A program made the position numbers and the translations under genes. Below are positions 52,256-61,627 of a stretch of DNA of 64,000 nucleotides, one piece after another. The stretch's first letter is position 1; each line of letters begins with the position of its first letter. This DNA comes from Pseudoalteromonas sp. GCY (lineage in GTDB: Bacteria > Pseudomonadota > Gammaproteobacteria > Enterobacterales > Alteromonadaceae): positions 112,501 through 176,500 of the forward strand of contig NZ_CP068023.1 of NCBI RefSeq assembly GCF_016695175.1. Direction: 5' to 3'. The notes under the pieces were generated by a model. It was not told the origin of the DNA. It saw only the letters and a list, made by a program, of their open reading frames with translations, and did not search any database.

Positions 52256-55200
52256 ATGATCCAAGAATATATCTCTGCTTATCCACAAGGTATTTCACTG
52301 AGTGCGCAGCAGCAAAACCAAGGTAATTCATTAGAGCCACTGGCTTTTAATAGTACGCTTTCACGGCTGGATCCTCAGTATAGCGCTGAGCAGCTACAGG
52401 CAAGATTAAACGAAATAATCGATGGCAATATTGTACTAAGTTTTGCATTTGCCGAAGTCCCAGGCTTTCGTGGGTTAAGGCAGTTACCTCAAGAGGCCGC
52501 CAAACCAGTGGTTGAGTCAGTGACGCTAGAGTCGAGCACCAGCATCAACTTAGCAACATTAGATAGTTTATATCCGCTGTCGTTAAACCCCGCATCGGGT
52601 CAGAATCTACAAGTAATAAGAGTCGCTCATCAAGACGAGGTTTACCTTTTGGTGCGCACGCATGCGCTATGTGTTGATCTTGCGAGTACTGAAAACATTG
52701 CGCAAAGATTGCTATCGCCGAACGTTGAGCGTGAGGAGAGTGTTCAATACCCAGATTTTCTCGCTTGGCTTAAAGAGCTGACCAGCAGTGAAGAATCACT
52801 TCAGGGTAAAGCTTATTGGCAGCAATATATTAGTCAACTTAGCATGGCAAAAGATCACTTTGCGTTGCCTTATCATAAGGCCCCTGAGCAAGGTACATTA
52901 CAGAGCTTGCAATGCGTTGATGATGACTTATCACAAGCGGTTACTGACGGCATTGCAGCGCTGGCACAACAGTTAGAAGTCGAAGCCGAAAGTGTTTATT
53001 TGTCACTTTGGTGGTTGTTATTAGCACGTATTTCGGGGCAAAGCTTTGTCACTAGTATTGGCTATGATCCTCGCAGAATGAGTGAAGACTTGGCTGATGC
53101 GCTTGGGGTTTATACCCAAGCACTACCCGTTCAAGTACCTGCAGCTGCGATGCAAGTATTGAAGGAATGGATAGGTCAGTTTGCTTTCACGCTAGAACAA
53201 CATAATGAGTGGGCTGAGTGTTTTGAAAGCCCTGAGGGCTTAGCAACAAGTAGCATGATGACTCAGTTCGCTTCTACACTTGCGAGTGTTGAAGCCACAG
53301 CAGTGACGGCTGATAATGCTGAGTTGAGTTTAACCATTGCTGATGACCGCGTTAGGTTGCAATTTAATAGTGCTGCGTATTCTCATCAAGCTGCTACCTT
53401 GTTATTGGAGCAATTTGTGTATTTACTCGCTCAGGCACCGCAAAAGTTGGCTACTCCAGTGAGTGAAATTTCATTAGTAACGCCATTAGAGCAGCAGCGT
53501 TTTGTTGAATTGAATGCCGATAAAGGGGTAACAGCCTCTCATATCTTTGAACAGCTTGATTATTTTGCTGATGCTAAAAGTGAGCATGTAGCTTTGGTCG
53601 ATGGCGCGCATGCTCTGAGCTATAACCAGCTAGTGACTTTAGTTAATAAATTGGCTCAAACATTACAAGCTCAAGGTATAAAACAAGGTGATACTGTGCT
53701 GTTATCACTGCCTAGAGGTTGGCAGCAGGTCGTTGCGCTGTTGGCCGTGATGCGATCAGGTGCAGCATATTGCCCTATCGATCCGAGTTGGCCAGAAGCG
53801 CGTAAGCAGCGTGTACTGGAAGCTGCTAGTGCCACACTTCATATTAATGAGCAAAATATTGAGCAGTGGTTACTTGATGCACAAAAACTCGAGCTTGATG
53901 CGGGTGTCTTGCCAGAATTAAGCTTGGATAACACCGCCTATGTGCTATTCACGTCGGGTTCGACGGGGGTACCAAAAGGCGTGGCGATTGCACACCGACA
54001 ACTTGCGCAGTACTGTGCGGCCTCATCCCATGCTTTAGACTTAAAAGAGAATCAACGCTTTGGCTTAACGTCGACCGTAGCGGCTGATATTGGCAATACA
54101 ACTTTGTTTAATGCGTTTTACAACGGTGCAAGTTTAGTTGTAGCGAATGAGCAAGAAATGCTTGATGGTGAGGCATTTGGTCGCTTTGTGGCAGATCAAG
54201 ACGTTGATTGCGTAAAAATAGTACCTTCTCACTTGCAAGCGTTACTAGAAGTCGTACCGGCGCGTCTTCCAAGTAAATTGATCCTTGGTGGGGAAGCGGC
54301 AAAACCTGCGTTGATCCAAAAAGTGCATAGACTTGCCCCACAGGCACAGGTATTTAATCACTACGGCCCAACTGAAACGACGGTCGGTGTGATGTCACAC
54401 CAATACGAAAATAATGCGCGCTTTGATGCTGCTGTACCTAGATTAAGTCATGTTTTCTCTGGCACTCAAATTTTTATCTTAGACTCCCAAGATGCACTGT
54501 GTGCTACTGGTGAGCAGGGTGAACTTTGTATCGCTGGTCAGCAATTGTCTCCCGGCTATATTAACGTGGGGTCCGATGATGCGTTTGTAAATAACAGCCA
54601 ATGGGCTGAGCGACTCTATCGAACCGGGGATCTCGCTCGTTATCTACCGGATGGATCCATTAGCTTATCTGGTCGTAAAGATGACCAAGTTCAGATCCGT
54701 GGATTCAGGGTGGAACCTAACGAGGTGGCACAGTCAATTTCTCAGCACTTGGAAAGTATCGATTGCTTTGTTGCTGTACAACATTATGGCAACGAGGCTG
54801 TATTGGTTGCCTTCCTTACTCAGTATTTGGATAGACAAGCAACTGCGGCTGAGCTGCTTACAGGACAAGACAATTTAGCGCTGCAAATGCAGCTACGTGA
54901 CGTGTTGCCTGATGCAATGGTACCGGCATTCCTTGTCAGCATAGCTGAGCTGCCTTTACTGGCTAACGGTAAAGTGGACCGCCAAGGTCTACCTAAGATT
55001 GCCGATCTTACACTGTCTACCTATGTAGCCCCGAATAGTCAGTTGGAAACCTTGCTGGCGTCAACACTGGCGAAGATTTTAGAGGTAGAGCGAGTCAGCT
55101 GTGATGCGAGTTTCTTTGATTTAGGTGGGCATTCGCTATCAGCCATCAAGTTTGCGACGCGGATAAAGAAATTACTATTACTCAACGTTGAGCCTGGTGT

Positions 55201-55366
55201 TGTCTTTGACAATCCAAGTATTCAATCTTTGGCGCAAGCACTAAATAACTTAAGTGGCGATCCGTCTAGATTGGAGAAATTAGCATTGACGCAAATCAAA
55301 CTGGCAACGCTGACCCCTGAGCAGCAAGCAGCATTGCGTGAAAAAATGGGTCTGAAAGCCACATAG
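52256..55366 (+). CDS. Asp-loading NRPS, degenerate C (interface-like)-A-PCP
   Basis: 1036 residues from the ATG at 52256 (a GTG at 52247 is possible). The first about 430 residues have a condensation-like fold, but the motif reads HALCVDL (136-142) where HHxxxDG is expected: the catalytic second His is Ala137 and the Gly is Leu. Adenylation (FTSGSTGVPKG from 565) and carrier (GGHS, Ser960) are intact. The code D-I-T-K-I-G-H-V-G-K is very near the standard Asp code. Non-catalytic condensation-like interface domains are known from NRPSs whose Asp is beta-hydroxylated. With the hydroxylase upstream this is probably the beta-hydroxy-Asp station. Confidence 0.9.
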   Translation: MIQEYISAYPQGISLSAQQQNQGNSLEPLAFNSTLSRLDPQYSAEQLQARLNEIIDGNIVLSFAFAEVPGFRGLRQLPQEAAKPVVESVTLESSTSINLATLDSLYPLSLNPASGQNLQVIRVAHQDEVYLLVRTHALCVDLASTENIAQRLLSPNVEREESVQYPDFLAWLKELTSSEESLQGKAYWQQYISQLSMAKDHFALPYHKAPEQGTLQSLQCVDDDLSQAVTDGIAALAQQLEVEAESVYLSLWWLLLARISGQSFVTSIGYDPRRMSEDLADALGVYTQALPVQVPAAAMQVLKEWIGQFAFTLEQHNEWAECFESPEGLATSSMMTQFASTLASVEATAVTADNAELSLTIADDRVRLQFNSAAYSHQAATLLLEQFVYLLAQAPQKLATPVSEISLVTPLEQQRFVELNADKGVTASHIFEQLDYFADAKSEHVALVDGAHALSYNQLVTLVNKLAQTLQAQGIKQGDTVLLSLPRGWQQVVALLAVMRSGAAYCPIDPSWPEARKQRVLEAASATLHINEQNIEQWLLDAQKLELDAGVLPELSLDNTAYVLFTSGSTGVPKGVAIAHRQLAQYCAASSHALDLKENQRFGLTSTVAADIGNTTLFNAFYNGASLVVANEQEMLDGEAFGRFVADQDVDCVKIVPSHLQALLEVVPARLPSKLILGGEAAKPALIQKVHRLAPQAQVFNHYGPTETTVGVMSHQYENNARFDAAVPRLSHVFSGTQIFILDSQDALCATGEQGELCIAGQQLSPGYINVGSDDAFVNNSQWAERLYRTGDLARYLPDGSISLSGRKDDQVQIRGFRVEPNEVAQSISQHLESIDCFVAVQHYGNEAVLVAFLTQYLDRQATAAELLTGQDNLALQMQLRDVLPDAMVPAFLVSIAELPLLANGKVDRQGLPKIADLTLSTYVAPNSQLETLLASTLAKILEVERVSCDASFFDLGGHSLSAIKFATRIKKLLLLNVEPGVVFDNPSIQSLAQALNNLSGDPSRLEKLALTQIKLATLTPEQQAALREKMGLKAT

Positions 55367-55409
55367 ATATCAAAGTGAAGGCGTAGCTTTCGATGATCTT
55401 TAGACTATG

Positions 55410-55441
55410 AAGTGGGAGCCAGCGGCTCCCACTTTTATTTT
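55410..55441 (+). terminator. Strong hairpin between the Asp and Gly NRPS genes
   Basis: Arms AAGTGGGAGCC and GGCTCCCACTT (11 of 11 paired) around AGC, then TTATTTTT. It ends just before the start of the next NRPS, so it either ends the upstream message or attenuates read-through. No promoter can fit between it and the next start. Confidence 0.85.
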
Positions 55442-55454
55442 TATGAGTATGTGT

Positions 55455-58400
55455 ATGTCAAATAATGAGTTAGCGGATGAATTGGTAGATGGACTTGATT
55501 TGGACCTGTTGGCGCAGTTATGGAATGAACCTGAGGTAGAGGATGAAGTGACAGGGGTTGTTGCAACAAAGAGTGTTTCAGGTGTACTTTCATTGCAACA
55601 AAAACGCTTATGGCTGCTCCAGCAAATAGACCCACAAAGTAATGCTTACGACGTATTACGTACATATCATGCGCCTATTGCATTGGATCTTACTCGGTTG
55701 CAATCAGCATTAGACGCACTAGTCGAATGTCATGAGATCTTTCGTACTTATTATCAGTTCGATGGCACAGCAACTCAGGTCGTCGCCTCAGCATGTAAGG
55801 TGCCGCTCACCATTATTGATATAGACTCAATATTAGATAGCCAATCACTCCTTGAACAAGCTGCTGTGAAGTCATGGTGTAATGTGCCGTTTAATTTAAG
55901 TCAGGTACCACTTTTAAAAGCCGCTTGGGTGAATACGGCACAAGGTGGGTATTTATTATTACGGAATCACCATATTGTCAGTGATGCGTGGTCAAAAACA
56001 CTGATATTAAAAGATTTATTAGCGGCATATCAGGGAAAAGCATTGGTCAAACCAAGTTGCCGTTACTTAGATTATGCAATGTGGCAAAGTGAATACCTTG
56101 CTCATGACAGTGCCAATGAAACGCTGACTTATTGGCGGGAGTATATCAAACAGCAGCCTCAGCCGATCACCTTGCCGAGCAAGGAGTCAACGACAACGTT
56201 TTCCTCTTTCCCGGTAATACTCAGCCATCGGCTATCTGAGCTGCAAGTCCAGCAGGCTAATACTTTTTGTCAGCGTCATGGCTGTACTTCAGCGGCCGTT
56301 TTTATGACTTTATTGCAAGCAACATTAAGCCGTTTTAGCAGCACGCAAGACTTTTTGATTGGTTCGCCAACCGCTGCTCGAAATCTGCCTGAACTCGCTG
56401 ATGTAGTGGGTTGTTTTATGAATACGCAGCTCTATAAAAATGAAGTTCGTGAGGGAGTGACATTCATAGATGCCGTCAACCAAAATCAGCGCCATACCCT
56501 AAGGTTGATAAACGAAGATCAAGTTCCGTTTGAGTGGCTTGCAGAACAATTAGATTGGCCAGTATTAGCGGATAGGCATCCGCACTTTCAAGTTCTGTTT
56601 AATTACTTACAAAGCGACACTGTTCCAAGCAATGACATGGCGGTGGCACTACGCCCAATAAATGTTGAGAGTCAGGTTGCTAAGTTTGAATTATCATTGG
56701 ACGTGAGCGTGCAAGATGGGACTATCGAGCTTTACTTCGAAGCTGATGGTGCTATATATCGCGCGGCTTTATTAGATCAGCTCTTAACCTGTTACCTGAA
56801 CTTACTGGATGCATTGATCAGCAAGCCTGAAGCGGTCATTAATGACATAGTTGTCTATCAACCAGACCTTACATTGTGTGCATCACGACAAACTAACGAA
56901 GCGGCTACAGTCGTCGAATTGATTAAAAGGCAGCAAATCCCTTTGGCTGCAGTTGCATTGCAAGATGACAGTGGTGCCAAGCTGAATTACGAAATGCTAT
57001 TGCAATTAAGTGGCAATTTTGCAAACTTCCTTATCGAACAAGGTGTGCAATCCGAGGATAGAGTGGCGGTGGTCGTTTCGCGCCAGGTAGATATGGTAGT
57101 CGTGCTGCTTGGATGTATGCAGGCAGGTGTGGTCTATGTCCCCGTTGATCCCAATATGCCTCATCAGCGGCAACAATTAATCTTTGCATCGAGTGCCGCA
57201 AGGGCTATCGTGACTAACTTGGAAGATATATTTAACCCAAGTGGATTACCGGTTTGGTCGATTGCAAAAGTGAATCGAACACGATATCAAGACCATAAGG
57301 CGTCACTGCAGGTTTGTGCCCAGCAGCTTGCTTATATTTTATACACCTCAGGCTCCACGGGGCAGCCGAAGGGGGTCGCAATTACCCACGGCAATCTGGT
57401 TAATTTTATCTTAGCAATGAAATCCCAATTTTCGCTCACTCAAGATTCAAAATGGTTGGCTTTAACTGCGCTTGGTTTTGATATTTCGGGCTTAGAGTTA
57501 TATCTGCCATTGGTTTGCGGTGCACAAGTTAGGATTGCAGATTCTGTATTCAGTTTGAAAGCATGTGACTTGGAGGGAGTTAGTCATATTCAAGCCACTC
57601 CCGCGGGATGGCAGGGGCTACTGGCTAAATCACTGCTTTCACATCCTGTCGTCGGGTTATGCGGTGGAGAAGCATTACCTCCAGTGTTGGCTCAAGCATT
57701 AAAAGCCAAGCAGGTTGTGCTTTATAACATGTATGGTCCTACTGAAACCACGGTGTGGTCTTCATGCCATCGGGTACAGGATAATATTCACCTTGGCTTC
57801 CCAATTCGTAATACACAGTTATATGTTTTAGATAGCTACCTTAATGTATGCCCCACGGGGGTTGCCGGAGAACTATACATTGGTGGTGCAGGGTTAGCGC
57901 GAGGTTACATGGAGCAACCGGCGTCGACTGCACAGCGATTTATTGCGAATCCTTTTTCTAGTGTAGGTGAGCGACTCTATCGCACGGGAGATTTGGTTGA
58001 GCGTAACGAACGCAACGAGCTGCGCTTTCTTGGGCGGACAGATCATCAAGTGAAGATCCGTGGGCACCGTATAGAAACGGGGGAAATTGAAAGCCAGTTG
58101 TTAAGGGTGGAAGGAGTCAATCAAGCGGTAGTGGTAGCGCATGGTGATGATAATAATAAACGACTTGTTGCTTATGTTTGCACGCAGACGTTAAGTCGCG
58201 GCCAAATAACAGCAGCTGTCAGTGATTTGTTACCCAGTTATATGGTGCCAGAACAAATCATCTTGTTAGAAGCGTTACCGCTTAATCACAGTGGCAAGGT
58301 GGATAGAAAAGCATTACCTAAACCGTTGCAGGAAAGCCGTCAGGGAACGCAACCTCAAGGTCATCTTGAACAAGCGCTGGCTAGAGTATGGCAGCAAGTG

Positions 58401-59411
58401 CTGCAGGTTAACCAAGTATATCGAGAAGATAACTTCTTTGCGTTGGGTGGAAACTCCATTCATGCGTTACGTATGGTGCATCAATGGCAAAAATTAGCTC
58501 GACCAGAGCCCTTACTCGCACAAGCTATTTGGCAAGCAGATAACTTGCGTGATTTGGCTCAGCAAATTGCGCTTTCCAAACAATCTAATATTTGTGACAT
58601 TTTACCTGAATCTGCATCATCGAAGTCATATAGCGATTTGCTGATATGTCTTCATGATGGTCGCGGTTTTACTATGTCATATAGACCCCTTGCTATGGCG
58701 TTACCTGAATATATTCGCTGTATTGGTATTACCCCTGATCTTGAGTTATCACAACAGGATGATTTTAGTACGTTGGCGCATCGCTATGCGGATCAGCTCG
58801 GAGAGCTTAGCCAGTATCAGAATATTTATGTACTTGGCTGGTCTTTGGGGGGAGCGATAGCATTGCAGTTGGCTGAAGTGCTAACGGGGAGAAATACACG
58901 CGTAAACAGTGTGCTTTTAATTGATAGCTGGGACCCGTTCGAACCAACCAATACCCAACCAGAAAGTTGGCGTGATTATATTTTAACAAGACTCTCAGAG
59001 AGCATCGCTGCTCCAAACTCTGAAGCTGAGTTTTATCAAGCGGTTGCTCAGTTTCCTTGGTCTGATGGAGGTTCAGCGGCAGAAAGAGCTGATGATATCA
59101 CGCGTTTTCTTCTAGAGCATATTGATGTGCTTGAAGAAAGTGTTGCAGCTATGCCTACCACCGAAATAGTGCAAACCTTAGAGCAGACTTACTTATTGCG
59201 CTGTGCTGGTCGTCATGCTCTTAACTATCGGCAAGGTGATGGTGTTGACTATTACACCGTGTGGAGTAACGAGCGTGATGTGGGAGTTGTAAAACGATTT
59301 TGCCAGCGTCTGGATATTCAGCACTCGGATTATGTTGATGCTGATCATATGCAGATTATTTCGCACCCCAGTGTCATTGAAACTGTACAAAAAGTAATAA
59401 GCGTTGAATAA
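55455..59411 (+). CDS. Terminal NRPS C-A-PCP-TE, Gly-loading
   Basis: About 1318 residues. The frame opens at 55407, but that ATG lies inside a terminator hairpin; ATGs at 55443, 55449 and 55455 are better, the last with TGAG seven bases upstream. Order: C (HHIVSDA, 172-178), A (YTSGSTGQPKG from 630), carrier (GGNS, Ser1001), thioesterase (GWSLGG, Ser1130; Asp1157; His1298). Code D-I-L-Q-L-G-M-V-W-K is almost the standard Gly code. The thioesterase would free or cyclise the finished peptide, so this is the last station of the line. Confidence 0.92.
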   Translation: MSNNELADELVDGLDLDLLAQLWNEPEVEDEVTGVVATKSVSGVLSLQQKRLWLLQQIDPQSNAYDVLRTYHAPIALDLTRLQSALDALVECHEIFRTYYQFDGTATQVVASACKVPLTIIDIDSILDSQSLLEQAAVKSWCNVPFNLSQVPLLKAAWVNTAQGGYLLLRNHHIVSDAWSKTLILKDLLAAYQGKALVKPSCRYLDYAMWQSEYLAHDSANETLTYWREYIKQQPQPITLPSKESTTTFSSFPVILSHRLSELQVQQANTFCQRHGCTSAAVFMTLLQATLSRFSSTQDFLIGSPTAARNLPELADVVGCFMNTQLYKNEVREGVTFIDAVNQNQRHTLRLINEDQVPFEWLAEQLDWPVLADRHPHFQVLFNYLQSDTVPSNDMAVALRPINVESQVAKFELSLDVSVQDGTIELYFEADGAIYRAALLDQLLTCYLNLLDALISKPEAVINDIVVYQPDLTLCASRQTNEAATVVELIKRQQIPLAAVALQDDSGAKLNYEMLLQLSGNFANFLIEQGVQSEDRVAVVVSRQVDMVVVLLGCMQAGVVYVPVDPNMPHQRQQLIFASSAARAIVTNLEDIFNPSGLPVWSIAKVNRTRYQDHKASLQVCAQQLAYILYTSGSTGQPKGVAITHGNLVNFILAMKSQFSLTQDSKWLALTALGFDISGLELYLPLVCGAQVRIADSVFSLKACDLEGVSHIQATPAGWQGLLAKSLLSHPVVGLCGGEALPPVLAQALKAKQVVLYNMYGPTETTVWSSCHRVQDNIHLGFPIRNTQLYVLDSYLNVCPTGVAGELYIGGAGLARGYMEQPASTAQRFIANPFSSVGERLYRTGDLVERNERNELRFLGRTDHQVKIRGHRIETGEIESQLLRVEGVNQAVVVAHGDDNNKRLVAYVCTQTLSRGQITAAVSDLLPSYMVPEQIILLEALPLNHSGKVDRKALPKPLQESRQGTQPQGHLEQALARVWQQVLQVNQVYREDNFFALGGNSIHALRMVHQWQKLARPEPLLAQAIWQADNLRDLAQQIALSKQSNICDILPESASSKSYSDLLICLHDGRGFTMSYRPLAMALPEYIRCIGITPDLELSQQDDFSTLAHRYADQLGELSQYQNIYVLGWSLGGAIALQLAEVLTGRNTRVNSVLLIDSWDPFEPTNTQPESWRDYILTRLSESIAAPNSEAEFYQAVAQFPWSDGGSAAERADDITRFLLEHIDVLEESVAAMPTTEIVQTLEQTYLLRCAGRHALNYRQGDGVDYYTVWSNERDVGVVKRFCQRLDIQHSDYVDADHMQIISHPSVIETVQKVISVE

Positions 59412-59425
59412 AATCAAATTGTAAA

Positions 59426-59440
59426 TGATAACTGTTTTCG
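59426..59440. promoter_or_regulatory. Weak Fur-box candidate before the second TonB receptor
   Basis: TGATAACTGTTTTCG has a good left half-site and a poor right one (five of seven symmetric positions). No ECF box with 16-base spacing is present here, so direct Fur control is an alternative. Confidence 0.35.
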
Positions 59441-59455
59441 TTACTATTGCAGGTA

Positions 59456-59472
59456 ATTAACCCGTGGTTAAT
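59456..59472. promoter_or_regulatory. Perfect palindrome before the second TonB receptor
   Basis: ATTAACC-CGT-GGTTAAT is a perfect 7-3-7 inverted repeat 21 bases before the start codon, ahead of the GGGAG binding site. It could be an operator or an mRNA hairpin; the regulator is unknown. Confidence 0.4.
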
Positions 59473-59492
59473 GTAAAAGGGAGATTATTACC

Positions 59493-61574
59493 ATGCAATT
59501 TGTAGGTAAGCGAGTGCTTATACTAGTCAGCTGTATCGCAGCACCAGTTTGGTCTGCGGAGCAATCAGTGGCAAATGAAGACATTGAAGTGATCGAAGTG
59601 TTGGGGCGGGATTCGGAAAAAAACTTTGCCACCTACACGTATTCAGCGACAAAGACGGCAGCTGATATTTTAGACCTTCCGCAGTCAATTAGCGCTGTGA
59701 CAAAAGAACTAATCAAGCAACAAGGATTGATGCGGCTAAACGACGTGACGCCTTTTGTCAGCGGAGCGAGCGAATTTTCAGTGTATAACGACATCACCAT
59801 CCGAGGTTTTCGTAGTCAAGATGATCGCCGCCTCAATGGTATGCGAACTTATAATGATTTTTGGTCACAAACCGCCATTGCACATGTTGAGCGAGTAGAG
59901 GTGGTTAAAGGCCCTGCCTCAGCTATTTTTGGTGACGCCAGCCCAGGTGGTGTAATCAATACCGTAACCAAAAAGCCTTTAGCGACTAGTCGTCATGAAT
60001 TGAGTGCTCGAGTTGGGAGTTACCAAGAGAAGTATGTTGCACTTGACACCACAGGTGCAATCAATTCATCGGAGTCAGTGCTGTATCGACTCAATGTGGG
60101 TTATGAGGACTCTGATTCTTTTAGAAACCAAGCATTTAATAAAGGGTTATTAGTGTCACCTAGTGTCACTTTTATTCCCAGTGACACGCTTAAGCTTAAC
60201 CTCGAACTGGTGTATTCAGACAGTGAAGGGATCTTAGAACGAGGGCAGCCGAATATCCGTGGTAGCCAGCGTTTGGGCACGATCCCGATTGAAGTTTCGG
60301 CAACACAGCCTGGGGATAAGCTAGATACAGAAAGCTTGATCAGCAGCTTAGCAGTTGACTATCGTTTTAGCGATGCTTGGTGGCTAGCTGTGCAGTATAT
60401 GCATCAGAATAGTGATCAAGACTTAGTCGAGCATGGTATTGGAAATTATGCTGATAATTCAGACTCTATCGTCAACTTGCGCTACATTGAACGTGCTTCA
60501 GAAGCACAATCAGACTCCTTTTCCAGTTACCTAAATGGCAACTTTTACCTCGGTGATATTGAACACAATGTGGTGATTGGCTATGACTATATTGATAGAT
60601 TTAGAGAATCCAGCCAGCGAGTAGCCAACGACGCGATGCAGTTCGATATTCTAAATCCTGAATACAAGCGCCGAGATACAGATAGCTACAATGCAACCCA
60701 GCGCCCCGTGTTTGGTGGTAACCTGCAAAGTGAAGGGATTTATATTCAAGACCGTATGGTATTTGGTCAATGGTCGGTACTGGCGAGCTTACGTGAAGAA
60801 AGTTTTGATCTAGATAATACCGGCGGGGGTTCCTCGAAAGATAGCCAACTGCTACCGCGATTGGGGGCTGTGTATAAGCTATCAGATACTCAGAGCCTTT
60901 ATGCGAGTTGGATGCAGGGTTTTGAGCCTCCTCCTCTATACTCAAATAACCCTGAACAAGGTGGCCCATTTAAACCGCAAGATAGCGAATTATATGAGGT
61001 CGGCTTTAAAGCGCGTTTATTTAGCGATGATTTACAATTAACCACAGCTATCTATCAAATAACCCGTGAAAATGTCGTGCTATATGACGCTGAAGCATCA
61101 GCCAGAATCGATTTTGCCCGATATATGTATCGTCAGCGTGGTGCCGAGCAAGCGCGTGGATTCGAGTTCGATCTTAATGGTCAAATCACGGAACAACTTT
61201 CCGTAATTGCCAATTATGCTTATAACTCAGCGAAAGTAACCAAAGATTTGAATGATAGTGAAGTGGGCAAACGCAAAGAGGGCGCAGCTAAACATATGGC
61301 CACTGTATGGTCACGTTATCAGTTAGATGATAATTGGGCATTTGGGATCGGGGCGAGCTATGTGGGGGAGCGAGCAACCTCCTCTGCAGGGTTAATATTG
61401 CCTAGTTATCTGATCTACAACGCAGGTGTGTACTATCAGGTGGACCGTTGGAAGGCTTCCTTGGTGATTGACAATGTGTTCGACAAAGTACATTGGACAG
61501 GTGGTTATAGTTATAGTCAGTTGTTTCCTGGCGATCCTCGTAGTGCGAGCTTAACGGTCGACTATCGATTTTAA
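59493..61574 (+). CDS. Second TonB-dependent siderophore receptor
   Basis: 693 residues; GGGAG nine bases before ATG. Signal peptide (about 1-22, VWSA), TonB-box-like DIEVIEVLG at about 30-38, plug with DLPQSISAVTKEL, IRGFRSQDDRRLNGM and VKGPASAIFGDASPGGVINTVTKKP, then the barrel ending LTVDYRF. No signalling extension. It is followed after 53 bases by a PepSY membrane protein, a frequent pair in siderophore uptake. Whether it takes the same siderophore as the first receptor or a precursor or foreign one is not readable. Confidence 0.93.
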   Translation: MQFVGKRVLILVSCIAAPVWSAEQSVANEDIEVIEVLGRDSEKNFATYTYSATKTAADILDLPQSISAVTKELIKQQGLMRLNDVTPFVSGASEFSVYNDITIRGFRSQDDRRLNGMRTYNDFWSQTAIAHVERVEVVKGPASAIFGDASPGGVINTVTKKPLATSRHELSARVGSYQEKYVALDTTGAINSSESVLYRLNVGYEDSDSFRNQAFNKGLLVSPSVTFIPSDTLKLNLELVYSDSEGILERGQPNIRGSQRLGTIPIEVSATQPGDKLDTESLISSLAVDYRFSDAWWLAVQYMHQNSDQDLVEHGIGNYADNSDSIVNLRYIERASEAQSDSFSSYLNGNFYLGDIEHNVVIGYDYIDRFRESSQRVANDAMQFDILNPEYKRRDTDSYNATQRPVFGGNLQSEGIYIQDRMVFGQWSVLASLREESFDLDNTGGGSSKDSQLLPRLGAVYKLSDTQSLYASWMQGFEPPPLYSNNPEQGGPFKPQDSELYEVGFKARLFSDDLQLTTAIYQITRENVVLYDAEASARIDFARYMYRQRGAEQARGFEFDLNGQITEQLSVIANYAYNSAKVTKDLNDSEVGKRKEGAAKHMATVWSRYQLDDNWAFGIGASYVGERATSSAGLILPSYLIYNAGVYYQVDRWKASLVIDNVFDKVHWTGGYSYSQLFPGDPRSASLTVDYRF

Positions 61575-61584
61575 ACAGGGAGAG

Positions 61585-61616
61585 AAGAGTTGGCGTTTTA
61601 GCCAATTGCTCTTTTT
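61585..61616 (+). terminator. Imperfect hairpin between TonB receptor and PepSY genes
   Basis: Arms AAGAGTTGGC and GCCAATTGCTCTT pair with a bulge and are followed by T. It may trim expression of the downstream gene or terminate part of the transcripts. Confidence 0.5.
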
Positions 61617-61627
61617 AGGAGAAAAGA

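Noticed and set aside
55407..55454. ATG at 55407 as start of the Gly NRPS
   Set aside because: It lies at the base of a strong terminator hairpin; ATGs after the hairpin are more plausible.
59422..59442. ECF box before the second TonB receptor (TAAAT then CGTT)
   Set aside because: Only 12 bases separate the elements, against 16 in the real boxes.
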